This document shows, piece after piece, positions 52,293 through 60,535 of a stretch of DNA of 64,000 nt. The translations under genes were made by a program, and so were the position numbers. Where the stretch lies: contig DCPZ01000008.1 in NCBI GenBank assembly GCA_002323795.1, positions 1 to 64,000 on the forward strand. Direction: 5' to 3'. Within the stretch, counting starts at the first letter, position 1. Each line of letters starts with the position of its first letter. Under the pieces are notes generated by a model. The model was not told the origin of the DNA. It saw only the letters and a list, made by a program, of their open reading frames with translations, and ran no database searches. Origin of the DNA: Flavobacteriales bacterium UBA1531 (GTDB lineage: Bacteria > Bacteroidota > Bacteroidia > Flavobacteriales_D > Sanyastnellaceae).

Positions 52293-54083
52293 ATGAATCA
52301 ACCTTTTTTATCTGCCGTCGTCATAGCCTTCAATGAATCTCAGAACATCGAGCGATGTTTGAAGTCTTTGCAGGCCATTGCTGATGAGATTTTAGTTGTA
52401 GACTCCGGATCAACGGACGATACGGTGTCCAAAAGTGAGGCTCTTGGCGCGCGGGTTTTGCACCATGCCTTCGAAGGGCATATCGAACAGAAAAATTGGG
52501 CGGCGGAGCAGGCATTGGGCCGGTGGCTTATATCCTTGGATGCGGATGAAAGTTTGAGCGCAGAGCTGGCATTGTCACTGCAGGCATGGAAAAGCAAAGC
52601 GCCGGAAAATTTTGGTTACCGTCTCAATCGTTTGACATCCTATTGTGGTCATTGGGTGCGTCACGGGGGGTGGTACCCAGATCAAAAGCTGCGCCTTTGG
52701 CAAAAAGGGAAGGCTTATTGGACAGGTGAAAATCCACATGATCGATTGGAATTGATTGAAGACAAGCCTTCAGGTTATTTGGAGGGTGATTTGTTGCACC
52801 ACTCGTATCATTCGGTTGATGACCATATTCGTCAAATTGAATATTTCTCGGACATTGCAGCGGTTCATTACACGGGACCTTTTTGGTTGACAAGTCGCGG
52901 GATTCGTCCATTCAAACGTGTATTTCAATGGTCCAAGAATGCACTCTTACGAGGAGGGTGGCGCGATGGACGGACGGGCTTGATAATCGCCAAGTATAGC
53001 GCTCTTGCTACCGAAAAGAAATATGAAAAAGCACGCCGCTATCGGCTTTCAAAGCGGCTGCTCAAAGCTCATGGAAAGTCCAATGTTGAACGTGTGCTGG
53101 TATGCCGGACAGATGCCATTGGGGACGCTGTTTTGACGCTCCCGATTGCAAGCTGGATCAAATCATCCAACCCAGATTTGAAGGTTGATTTTTTGGTTCG
53201 ATCGTATGCGGCTCCTGTCGTTTCGGCGGCAATAGATGTTGACAATGTTGTTGTCTGGGGCACGGATATGCCGCCGGATTTATCCGTTTATGATGCTGCG
53301 ATCGTGGCGTTCCCCGATGTAGAAGTCGTCAGGTTTCTTCACAATCAGGGCGTTGCGATTGTTGTGGGCACATCACGAAGGTGGCCTTTTCAGCGTTGGC
53401 TTACGCATCGAAATCGAACTTCCCGAAAGGTTTCAGGCCAGCATGAGGCTTGGCACGGCCTCGAGTTAGCCAAATCGATGCATCCAGCACCGGGATGGGA
53501 ATTCCCTGGCTTGCAGCTTCCAGCGTCTTCGAATGAAATGAAGCATTTGGGTCGACTGCGGCCGAGGCCTTGGTCTGATGAGTGTGTAAGCATCGAGGGT
53601 GCGTCTCAATGGTTGATAAAAGGGCGTAAGAATATCATTGTGCATCCGGGGTCTGCGGGCAGTGCCAATAATTGGACAGTGGGACATTATCTTGAATTGA
53701 CAGAACGATTGAACTCCATGGGACATCGCGTTTTGTGGACCGGTACTGCTTTTGAATCGAAGCAACTGAACCTGAATGGCCATTCATTGCCGACCGGTGT
53801 GATCGATACCATGGGAAAGATGAACCTTGATCAGCTGTTGGCCATGATTGGCGTGGCAGATGGTTTAATTGCTTCCAGCACGGGGCCTCTGCATATGGCA
53901 GCGGCCTCAAATACCATGTGTTTGGGTTTGTATGGTCCGAACGCACCGGAATGGCCGCAGCGTTGGCATCCCTTGGGGCCAAAGGCACATTGGATAACAG
54001 CAAAGCGGTTGACCGATGAAGGAGCGCTGGACATTCAAGTGGATGAGGTTCTAGCCTCGATGCAAGACGTCTTTAAGGCGTAA
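52293..54083 (+). CDS. Fused GT2 (WaaE/KdtX-like) and GT9 (heptosyltransferase-like) glycosyltransferase
   Basis: Two LPS-type glycosyltransferases in one 596-residue chain. Residues 1-250 are a family 2 enzyme (SAVVIAFNESQNIERCLKSL, VVDSGSTDDTV, SLDADES) resembling WaaE/KdtX, including YCGHWVRHGGWYPDQKLRLW. Residues of about 265-596 are a family 9 enzyme like ADP-heptose:LPS heptosyltransferases (VCRTDAIGDAVLTLPIASW, VHPGSAGSANNW, SSTGPLHMAAAS). The ATG at 52293 is used; the frame from 52245 adds 16 residues. No stop or frameshift separates the halves. Its 3' end overlaps the convergent O-antigen ligase gene by 11 bases. Role: probably core-oligosaccharide assembly. Confidence 0.87.
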   Translation: MNQPFLSAVVIAFNESQNIERCLKSLQAIADEILVVDSGSTDDTVSKSEALGARVLHHAFEGHIEQKNWAAEQALGRWLISLDADESLSAELALSLQAWKSKAPENFGYRLNRLTSYCGHWVRHGGWYPDQKLRLWQKGKAYWTGENPHDRLELIEDKPSGYLEGDLLHHSYHSVDDHIRQIEYFSDIAAVHYTGPFWLTSRGIRPFKRVFQWSKNALLRGGWRDGRTGLIIAKYSALATEKKYEKARRYRLSKRLLKAHGKSNVERVLVCRTDAIGDAVLTLPIASWIKSSNPDLKVDFLVRSYAAPVVSAAIDVDNVVVWGTDMPPDLSVYDAAIVAFPDVEVVRFLHNQGVAIVVGTSRRWPFQRWLTHRNRTSRKVSGQHEAWHGLELAKSMHPAPGWEFPGLQLPASSNEMKHLGRLRPRPWSDECVSIEGASQWLIKGRKNIIVHPGSAGSANNWTVGHYLELTERLNSMGHRVLWTGTAFESKQLNLNGHSLPTGVIDTMGKMNLDQLLAMIGVADGLIASSTGPLHMAAASNTMCLGLYGPNAPEWPQRWHPLGPKAHWITAKRLTDEGALDIQVDEVLASMQDVFKA

Positions 54084-55692
54084 CGCGCCGGCCAAGCAAG
54101 CCAATTAAGAAGCCTGAAAATGTGACGCCAGCTTGGGTCTCTAGGGTGTCCTCCGTGATGCAGGATATAGCGATGATGAGGCAGGCTAAAACAGCAACTT
54201 TGAAAGGGTAGTCCGAGAAGGCTGATCGCGAAACTGCGATGAGGGCGACTAAAATGGTCATCCAAAGGAGCATGGATAGAGGACCTCCAGAAATCAGAAA
54301 TGTGATGTACTGGTTGTGTGGTCTAAGTCGAAATTGTGTGGCCAAGGGAGAGCTGTGCTCGGAGTAAGAAGCGGCTATCGCTGTGGGGACGTCGCCAGTT
54401 CCCACTCCCAAAACCGGTTGGTTTTGAAAAACATAAAAGGCATTTTGTAAGAAAAGAAATCGTTGCATGAGCGAATGACCGCTTGGATTCCCTCCATCCA
54501 ATGCATTCCAGACTTCAAATTTCACAATGTCCCATCGGCGCATCAATCCGTCATGGTTTACTTCCAAAATGGTAGGCACACCCGATTCGATTCGATCAAT
54601 ATCTGATTTATCGAGGGCGAAAACTCCCGCCTGATCTTTTGTCAAGTTGAGTGACGTTAGATAACGAAGCAAGGTCATCCGCAATTCTTGACCGCGTCTA
54701 TCGTCTCCTTCAAATGACACGCTGCTGCGTTCATTCCATGCTTCGCTCAATTCGCCCCAAGCGATGCTTGTCCAAACGTGATGATTGTTTTCACGCATGC
54801 ACCGATTCGGGTAATGCAGGTAATTCTCACCGTTTGCTGTGGCGACTTTCAAGGCCGTAACATCCGGATATCTAGGCCAAAGGCTAGCCCCCGCGAGCAT
54901 CGCAACGCAAGAGCCCCCAAAGACAATTGCAAGCCCCCACTTTTGAGCAGCCTTTGACAATGAATGGTGGTGCGCTTTGATTGAATGTTCGAGACGCGAG
55001 AGGGCGAATGCTCCAGAAGCGGATAGCGGCAAAAGGATAGCTCCTGTAATGGATGCGGTTTTCCAGATGAAAGCAGTGCCTAGTATAGTTATGACAATGA
55101 CAATGCCCCAAGCTTTTAAGTGACGAGTTTGGAAAGCACGAAGCAGCCACCACGATAAAATGAAGGCAATAATCAAGCTAAAACGAATGTGCGAGATGAA
55201 AGGGGACCAATCGCGAGCTTCAACAGCTTCGGGATTAGAGCTGCCGGACCAAAGTGCACCTATGCAGGCTGCGATAACAGAGAATGCCAGCGTGTGCTGT
55301 GTCAATTCAAGACCTCTATGCTGCTCCCATCGGCCTGTGATGAGCATCAAAGGAAACGCTAGAAGGGGCAATTGGATGCGCAGAGATCTCCAACCTTGAA
55401 CTAAATCGTCTGTCCACAATTGTCCAATCAATTGCCAGAAAAAGAGGCCGACGATAGCCCAAAGAATTGGCTGTGATTTCCAAAATTTCCAAGACCGACC
55501 GCGGAAGATTGGCCCGTTGTACCAACGATCAAGCCCCCAAGCAAGCGCTAGCAAAAACGCTCCTTGGCTCATGAGAAAATTGGAGAAGGGTAGGGCGAGC
55601 GCTGTCACGATCAAAGCCAAGTCGTACGCGCGCTGAACGCGACGTGACCCGGCAGCGCTTGCTGAATGGAGGTGCTTTGATTCGTTTTCCAT
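54073..55692 (-). CDS. O-antigen ligase family protein
   Basis: Multi-pass inner-membrane glycan ligase or polymerase (WaaL/Wzy type). Ten or more hydrophobic segments flank a large periplasmic loop (about residues 270-430). That loop carries NERSSVSFEGDDRRGQE, MTLLRYLTSLNLTKDQAGVF and VLGVGTGDVPTA, a pattern I associate with the Bacteroidota version of the family. The ATG at 55692 is used (a TTG lies one codon earlier). It is the last gene of a five-gene minus-strand group, 10 bases after the S41 peptidase gene. Ligase versus polymerase cannot be told from sequence alone. Confidence 0.8.
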   Translation of the reverse strand: MENESKHLHSASAAGSRRVQRAYDLALIVTALALPFSNFLMSQGAFLLALAWGLDRWYNGPIFRGRSWKFWKSQPILWAIVGLFFWQLIGQLWTDDLVQGWRSLRIQLPLLAFPLMLITGRWEQHRGLELTQHTLAFSVIAACIGALWSGSSNPEAVEARDWSPFISHIRFSLIIAFILSWWLLRAFQTRHLKAWGIVIVITILGTAFIWKTASITGAILLPLSASGAFALSRLEHSIKAHHHSLSKAAQKWGLAIVFGGSCVAMLAGASLWPRYPDVTALKVATANGENYLHYPNRCMRENNHHVWTSIAWGELSEAWNERSSVSFEGDDRRGQELRMTLLRYLTSLNLTKDQAGVFALDKSDIDRIESGVPTILEVNHDGLMRRWDIVKFEVWNALDGGNPSGHSLMQRFLFLQNAFYVFQNQPVLGVGTGDVPTAIAASYSEHSSPLATQFRLRPHNQYITFLISGGPLSMLLWMTILVALIAVSRSAFSDYPFKVAVLACLIIAISCITEDTLETQAGVTFSGFLIGLLGRRVTP

Positions 55693-55702
55693 CAAGCACT
55701 GA

Positions 55703-57466
55703 TTAGTTTACTCCGGCCAAGATTGTTTTGTACTGACCTGAGTTCAGTAGCTCGATGGCACGCGTCAACGTCGAATCACGTGGAAGTGACCATTCGAATA
55801 CTCCGTCTTGGAGGTAATAACGCATGACAATTTCTTCTTCCAATGCTTGTTGGATTTGCGATCTGAATTCGTTCAGGTCCCGGTTAATGTTCGGCTGAAG
55901 AGCCAGCTCTAAATTTTGAAAAACCTCTGGGTTTAACGCATAGACCTTTTCCTCTTCAGCCAATGCTTTGAGTTGACTCCACATGAGTGAAGTCTGTGAT
56001 TCATATTCTGTTGAAGCACTCGTCGCAGTAAAGTCCAGGAATGTGTTCCAGTCGTCCTCACTAAGTGCAAAAGACGCAGCATTTGCGATTGTATCACGTT
56101 CAGCAGTCCAAGCATTGGCAAAGTCAAATAACACACCGCTTTCATACAAACCTGTCAACACGTAACCGCTCGGAGGCAGAGGAGTTAGAACGTCAGGCTG
56201 AACCCCTTTTCCATCAACCACCGGACGTCCGTTGCGCGTGTGAAAAACTTGAATCAAGGAGTCCGCAACGGCTCGGGCACTTCCATCTTCCGTGCGGTTT
56301 CCGCCATAGTCAAGGCGTTGAATGCACCGTCCACTCGGAGTATAGTATTTTGCTACCGTTACCTTCAGTTTAGTGCCATAAGCCAATTGTTTTGACTGCT
56401 GAACCAAGCCCTTGCCGTAGCTCTCTTGGCCAACAACAATTGCGCGGTCCAAATCTTGGAGGGTGCCCGAAACAATCTCAGATGCCGATGCGGACATGCC
56501 GTCAATCAATACTGCGATCGGGAGATCTGGCAATAGAGCCTCACCCATTGTGCTGTAGCTTTTATCCCAATCTTCTGTTTTGCCGCGGGTACTCACGACC
56601 TCCTCGCCCTTACCGATGAATAAATTGACAATGCTGATAGATTCCTGCAACAGACCGCCGCCGTTACCCCGTAAGTCAAGCACAAGTTGCCTCATTCCCA
56701 CACTATCCCTCAGATAACGAATGGCTTGACGCAATTCAAAGGATGAGCCGCGCGTAAATGCTGATAGTGCAACATAGCCTGTACTGTCCTTGACTACTGC
56801 GCGGAAAGGAACAGCAGGAAGCTTGATTTTGGCGCGGATCATGACAACAGACGCAGGCACTTTGGTAGCATTTGGGATAAACCCAACTTCTACTTCTGTG
56901 CCACTTGCTCCTTGCAACATTTCAGGAATGAGATCTTCTTCGACCTCGTCGAGCTTGATGCCATCGACTTCGGTCAATTCGTCTCCAATTTTAATCCCAG
57001 CTTGTGCAGCAGGAAAGCCTGGAAGGACATCGATGAAGAGATGCCGACCACCCATTTGTTGGATGCTCGCTCCAATTCCACCGTATTCTCCAGTGCTCAT
57101 GAAGCGCAAATCTTCAACGCGGGATTCGGGATAGTAAATTGTGTAAGGATCCAAGCTCGAAACCATGGCGTCAATTCCCGTTTCCATGAGCGCTCCGGGT
57201 TGAATTTCATCGACATAAAAGATGTTCAATTCACGGAACAGAGCGTTCATGATCTCCAATTGCTTTGACAATTCGAAATAATTTTCGCGCACCGGCACCG
57301 CTGCAATGAAAACACCTAAAAGGGGCAACAACCAAAGTTTTAAGCGGCTCTTTCTATTCGCTTCAGAATCAATCGCGCTGGGGTATGAGCTATTCTCGTT
57401 CTTCACTTTTTCAGTCTTGGGCTGTTTTTGTTGGGAGCATTTTTTGAATGAGCGAAGCCATTGCAT
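55703..57466 (-). CDS. S41 C-terminal processing peptidase
   Basis: Serine protease of the CtpA/Prc family, anchored by one N-terminal helix (WLLPLLGVFIAAVP, about 45-58) and acting in the periplasm. A PDZ domain (about 130-210, GIGASIQQMGG, FPAAQAGIKIGDEL) precedes the S41 domain with the Ser nucleophile in DGMSASASEIVSG and the Lys in YGKGLVQQS. 587 aa from the ATG at 57466, which overlaps rnpA by 56 bases. A GTG at 57406, five bases after the rnpA stop, is a credible alternative start. Its substrates are unknown. Confidence 0.9.
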   Translation of the reverse strand: MQWLRSFKKCSQQKQPKTEKVKNENSSYPSAIDSEANRKSRLKLWLLPLLGVFIAAVPVRENYFELSKQLEIMNALFRELNIFYVDEIQPGALMETGIDAMVSSLDPYTIYYPESRVEDLRFMSTGEYGGIGASIQQMGGRHLFIDVLPGFPAAQAGIKIGDELTEVDGIKLDEVEEDLIPEMLQGASGTEVEVGFIPNATKVPASVVMIRAKIKLPAVPFRAVVKDSTGYVALSAFTRGSSFELRQAIRYLRDSVGMRQLVLDLRGNGGGLLQESISIVNLFIGKGEEVVSTRGKTEDWDKSYSTMGEALLPDLPIAVLIDGMSASASEIVSGTLQDLDRAIVVGQESYGKGLVQQSKQLAYGTKLKVTVAKYYTPSGRCIQRLDYGGNRTEDGSARAVADSLIQVFHTRNGRPVVDGKGVQPDVLTPLPPSGYVLTGLYESGVLFDFANAWTAERDTIANAASFALSEDDWNTFLDFTATSASTEYESQTSLMWSQLKALAEEEKVYALNPEVFQNLELALQPNINRDLNEFRSQIQQALEEEIVMRYYLQDGVFEWSLPRDSTLTRAIELLNSGQYKTILAGVN

Positions 57467-57812
57467 CCCTTACAATTTCATAATTAGGCATCTCACTCGC
57501 TACAAAGATGAAAACGATGGCGCGTTGTTTTTCGTCTGCAATCAATTGATTTTCCAATTCCACTTTTTGAAGTCGCCAGGCTTCTCGCATGAGCCGCTTG
57601 ATTCGGTTTCGATCCACAGCTCGCTTGAAATTCCTCTTGCTCACAGTCACCATGACTTGCGCGGCTACGGGCTCGCTCAAAGGCGTGTCAAGGTAGCGCA
57701 CAATGATTGGAGGAGCTTTGAGTTTAAGCCCGGTTGCAAAGACGAGTTCTGAAACCTTTTTGGATTTCAGTCGCTGACTTCGGGGAAAAGAAGAGGAGCC
57801 TGTTGAGGACAA
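57411..57812 (-). CDS. rnpA: Ribonuclease P protein component
   Basis: Basic protein subunit of RNase P, needed for tRNA 5' maturation. The N-terminal FPRSQRLKSKK and the signature KRNFKRAVDRNRIKRLMREAW (positions 63-83) identify it. 133 aa from a TTG start at 57812; no in-frame ATG or GTG precedes the conserved region. It is not next to rpmH, but between hemD (eight bases) and the S41 peptidase gene, with which it overlaps. Confidence 0.93.
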   Translation of the reverse strand: MSSTGSSSFPRSQRLKSKKVSELVFATGLKLKAPPIIVRYLDTPLSEPVAAQVMVTVSKRNFKRAVDRNRIKRLMREAWRLQKVELENQLIADEKQRAIVFIFVASEMPNYEIVRDAMASLIQKMLPTKTAQD

Positions 57813-57820
57813 GGGCGCAT

Positions 57821-58564
57821 TTATTTGCCCTGAATGTAGTGCTCAATGGCCATAGTCATCGAGGGGGCCTTTGGAGTTGGTGCCGAGATGTCGATGCGTA
57901 AATTGGCTTCAGCAGCTGCTTTTGCGGTCGTCGGCCCGAAGGTTGCTATGCGCGTTTCACCCTGTTCAAAGTCAGGGAAGTTTTTCAGTAAGCTTTCAAT
58001 TCCGCTCGGACTATAAAACACCAAAAGATCATATTTTACATCGCTCAAATCACTGAGGTCCGAACAGATGGTTCGGTACATTGTAGCGCGTGTGTAATTG
58101 ATATTTCCGTCTTCCAAGAATTTTGGAATGGAAGGCTTCATCAAATCACTGCACGGAAGTAAAAACTTTTCGTTTTTGTGCTTTTTGATCAGCTCCATCA
58201 AGTCCTGAAAATTTTGCTTTCCGAAGAAAATCTTGCGTTTCCGATACACGACATATTTCTGCAGATAGTAAGCCGAGGCTTCACTAATGCAGAAGTATTT
58301 CATGGTATCTGGAACTTCAAAACGGAGTTCCTCGGCCAAGCGAAAGAAATGATCAATTGCGTTTCTACTGGTAACAATGAGGGCAGTATGCTCTGAAAAG
58401 TCAATCCGCTGTTGGCGAAACTCTTGGCTTTCAATCCCTTCAACATGAATGAAAGGGCGAAAGTCGATGGTGAGTTTTTGCCTTTCCGCCAAGTCGAAAT
58501 ACGGCGATTTTTCCGTTGTCGGCTTTGGTTGTGATATCAGAATGGTCTTGACTGTTTGAGCCAT
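57821..58564 (-). CDS. hemD: Uroporphyrinogen-III synthase
   Basis: Closes the tetrapyrrole ring from hydroxymethylbilane in haem synthesis. The HemD fold is weakly conserved; visible pieces are ALIVTSRNAIDHFF (about 62-75), LLVFYSPSGIESLL and IATFGPTTAKAAAEANLRI near the C-terminus. The ATG at 58564 (MAQTVKTILISQ) is used; a TTG six bases upstream is less likely. Follows the DUF4271 gene by 32 bases, a pairing common in Bacteroidota. Confidence 0.85.
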   Translation of the reverse strand: MAQTVKTILISQPKPTTEKSPYFDLAERQKLTIDFRPFIHVEGIESQEFRQQRIDFSEHTALIVTSRNAIDHFFRLAEELRFEVPDTMKYFCISEASAYYLQKYVVYRKRKIFFGKQNFQDLMELIKKHKNEKFLLPCSDLMKPSIPKFLEDGNINYTRATMYRTICSDLSDLSDVKYDLLVFYSPSGIESLLKNFPDFEQGETRIATFGPTTAKAAAEANLRIDISAPTPKAPSMTMAIEHYIQGK

Positions 58565-58596
58565 ATTCAAGGGGTTCCATGCTTAATCAATTGAAC

Positions 58597-59265
58597 TTAA
58601 AATTGCTTGAACAGCAAATAAGTAGGTCCAATTTCGAAGGTGCAAATGTACACAATTCCCCACCCAAATGGAAGTCCATCATGCACGACCGACTGAAGCT
58701 GACGAAACCATTTCAAACTGAGCCAAATCCACCAAGTAGAAACGGTCGAAGTCCAGAGGATTTGACGACGGTCGAACGGGACGTTTTTCCCCAAGTAGAA
58801 AACGCACAAAATCACCAAAACCCAAAACAACCAATTCCTCATGTGGCGGTCGATTTCCAGTCCCCGACTTGTCGAAGCGGGCGCAAGTGTGATCCAGCCT
58901 CCGAGTATCGCCACCGTAGCTCGCAAAAGAAGCGAACTCACTCCAACAAGCCCTCCGTAGCCCATTCCGAGCCAAAGGTTGCCGAGGGAATAATCAGCTT
59001 GGTTCAGGGACCATGCGCTGCCGAGAATGCACCAGGCGCAGATTCCCAGTCCATGGCTTGTAAGTGTTCCGCCTGTCCGGGCGGATTCGTCTGCCAATCG
59101 CTGCCAAACACGTTTAATGTTATACGCCGTCCATATGGTCAAACTCCACTCTCTTTCGAAACGAATCCGCAGCATGACAGTTGCCACCATGCCCAAAGCA
59201 ATTGAGGCAAGAACGGCTGCGAGTAGGTCGTATGACCCATGCGGTATCGGGTTTCCCTCGAACAT
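58597..59265 (-). CDS. DUF4271 membrane protein
   Basis: Integral membrane protein of a Bacteroidota-restricted family of unknown function, usually encoded beside hemD as here. Five to six hydrophobic helices are visible and the C-terminal IVYICTFEIGPTYLL fits the family's end motif (YICTxEILP). The ATG at 59265 (MFEGNPIPHGSYD) is preferred to the TTG at 59280 because the latter lies inside the predicted -7 box. First gene of a group with hemD, rnpA, the S41 peptidase and the O-antigen ligase. Confidence 0.82.
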   Translation of the reverse strand: MFEGNPIPHGSYDLLAAVLASIALGMVATVMLRIRFEREWSLTIWTAYNIKRVWQRLADESARTGGTLTSHGLGICAWCILGSAWSLNQADYSLGNLWLGMGYGGLVGVSSLLLRATVAILGGWITLAPASTSRGLEIDRHMRNWLFWVLVILCVFYLGKNVPFDRRQILWTSTVSTWWIWLSLKWFRQLQSVVHDGLPFGWGIVYICTFEIGPTYLLFKQF

Positions 59266-59277
59266 GACGCGAAGATT

Positions 59278-59305
59278 CAAAATTTTATCATTGCTGGGAC
59301 TTCAA
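59278..59305 (-). promoter_or_regulatory. Predicted promoter of the DUF4271-hemD group
   Basis: On the minus strand TTG (59305-59303), 17 bases, AAATTTTG (59285-59278), one mismatch from TAnnTTTG. It lies 12 bases before the ATG at 59265 and decides that start. Confidence 0.45.
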
Positions 59306-59432
59306 CGCCATGGCATTATGTGAATCGGATTAAAATATTTGCGTTGGGCCTCAGTTTCAAGTTGAAAAAATGTTGGAATTTTGCGAAACCAACGGTGAAT
59401 TATTGAGCACCATTTAGGAATTAATTTTGAGC

Positions 59433-60446
59433 ATGAGAACAGAACAAGGTTTGAAGGTGTGCATCGTTGGTGCAACGGGTTTGGTGGGGCGCACCATGCT
59501 CGAGGTTTTGGAAGAGCACGAATTTCCGGTCAGCCAACTGTTGCCAGTTGGGAGCGCAAGAAGTGTGGGGACATCAGTGTTTTATGGAGGCCAACCGCAT
59601 AATGTGATTTCAATTGAGGATGCCATCACTGCCAAGCCGCATTTGGCCTTATTCAGCGCTGGAGGCGATGTCAGTGAACAATGGGCGCCTCAATTTGCTT
59701 CTGCGGGGGTTACCGTCATCGACAACAGCAGCGCCTGGCGCATGGATGGAGACTGTCCCTTGGTGGTGCCAGAAGTCAATGGGAATCACATCGGGCCGGA
59801 TCATCGCATCATTGCCAATCCGAATTGCACCACGATGCAGCTCGTGATGGCCTTGAAACCGCTTCATGATCATTACCGCATCAAGCGTGGAATCGTGAGT
59901 ACGTACCAAAGCATTACCGGCACGGGAAAAGCTGCGATTGTTCAGTTGGAAGAAGAACGAAAGGGCGAAACGCCGAGCGCACCTGTTTATCCGCATCCGA
60001 TTGATTTGAATTGCATTCCTCATTGCGACGTGTTTGTGGAAGATGGCTACACAAAGGAGGAGTTGAAGGTGTGGCACGAAACCAAAAAAATCTTGGGTGA
60101 CGACTCCTTGGCCATGACATGTACGGCGGTCCGTGTGCCTGTGCAAGGAGGACATAGCGAGAGCGTTTACCTTGAGTTAGAGCGGGATTTTGAGCTGTCT
60201 GACGTGCATCAGGTACTGTCTGACTTCCCGGGTGTCGTGGTGGTAGACGATCCGAGTTCGAATGCCTATCCGATGCCGCGTATGGCGCATGGTAAGGACG
60301 AAGTGTTTGTGGGGAGGATACGCCGCGATTTGGGACATCCAAATGGTCTGCATTTATGGGTTGTTGCCGATAACCTGCGCAAAGGTGCAGCGACAAATAC
60401 CGTTCAAATTGCGCGGTATTTATTGGACCAAGGTCGTTGGTCTTGA
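59433..60446 (+). CDS. asd: Aspartate-semialdehyde dehydrogenase
   Basis: Makes aspartate semialdehyde from aspartyl phosphate for lysine, threonine, methionine and diaminopimelate. NADP-binding VGATGLVGRTML (12-23), catalytic Cys 132 in NPNCTTMQL, and the substrate-site His in VPVQGGHSESVY. 337 aa from the ATG at 59433; a TTG two codons upstream is possible. The upstream 150 bases include a 13-bp palindrome TTTCAA-G-TTGAAA at 59355-59367. Confidence 0.96.
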   Translation: MRTEQGLKVCIVGATGLVGRTMLEVLEEHEFPVSQLLPVGSARSVGTSVFYGGQPHNVISIEDAITAKPHLALFSAGGDVSEQWAPQFASAGVTVIDNSSAWRMDGDCPLVVPEVNGNHIGPDHRIIANPNCTTMQLVMALKPLHDHYRIKRGIVSTYQSITGTGKAAIVQLEEERKGETPSAPVYPHPIDLNCIPHCDVFVEDGYTKEELKVWHETKKILGDDSLAMTCTAVRVPVQGGHSESVYLELERDFELSDVHQVLSDFPGVVVVDDPSSNAYPMPRMAHGKDEVFVGRIRRDLGHPNGLHLWVVADNLRKGAATNTVQIARYLLDQGRWS

Positions 60447-60535
60447 GCGTGGAATTCACACTTGCGGGATTCGCACTAAATTGCGCCAGAACCGCATGGC
60501 TACGTGGTCGAACTCACGCCTTAACTCACCTCCAA

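Noticed and set aside
60437..60535. N-terminal extension of the second TonB receptor
   Set aside because: It overlaps asd, has no similarity and would bury the signal peptide.
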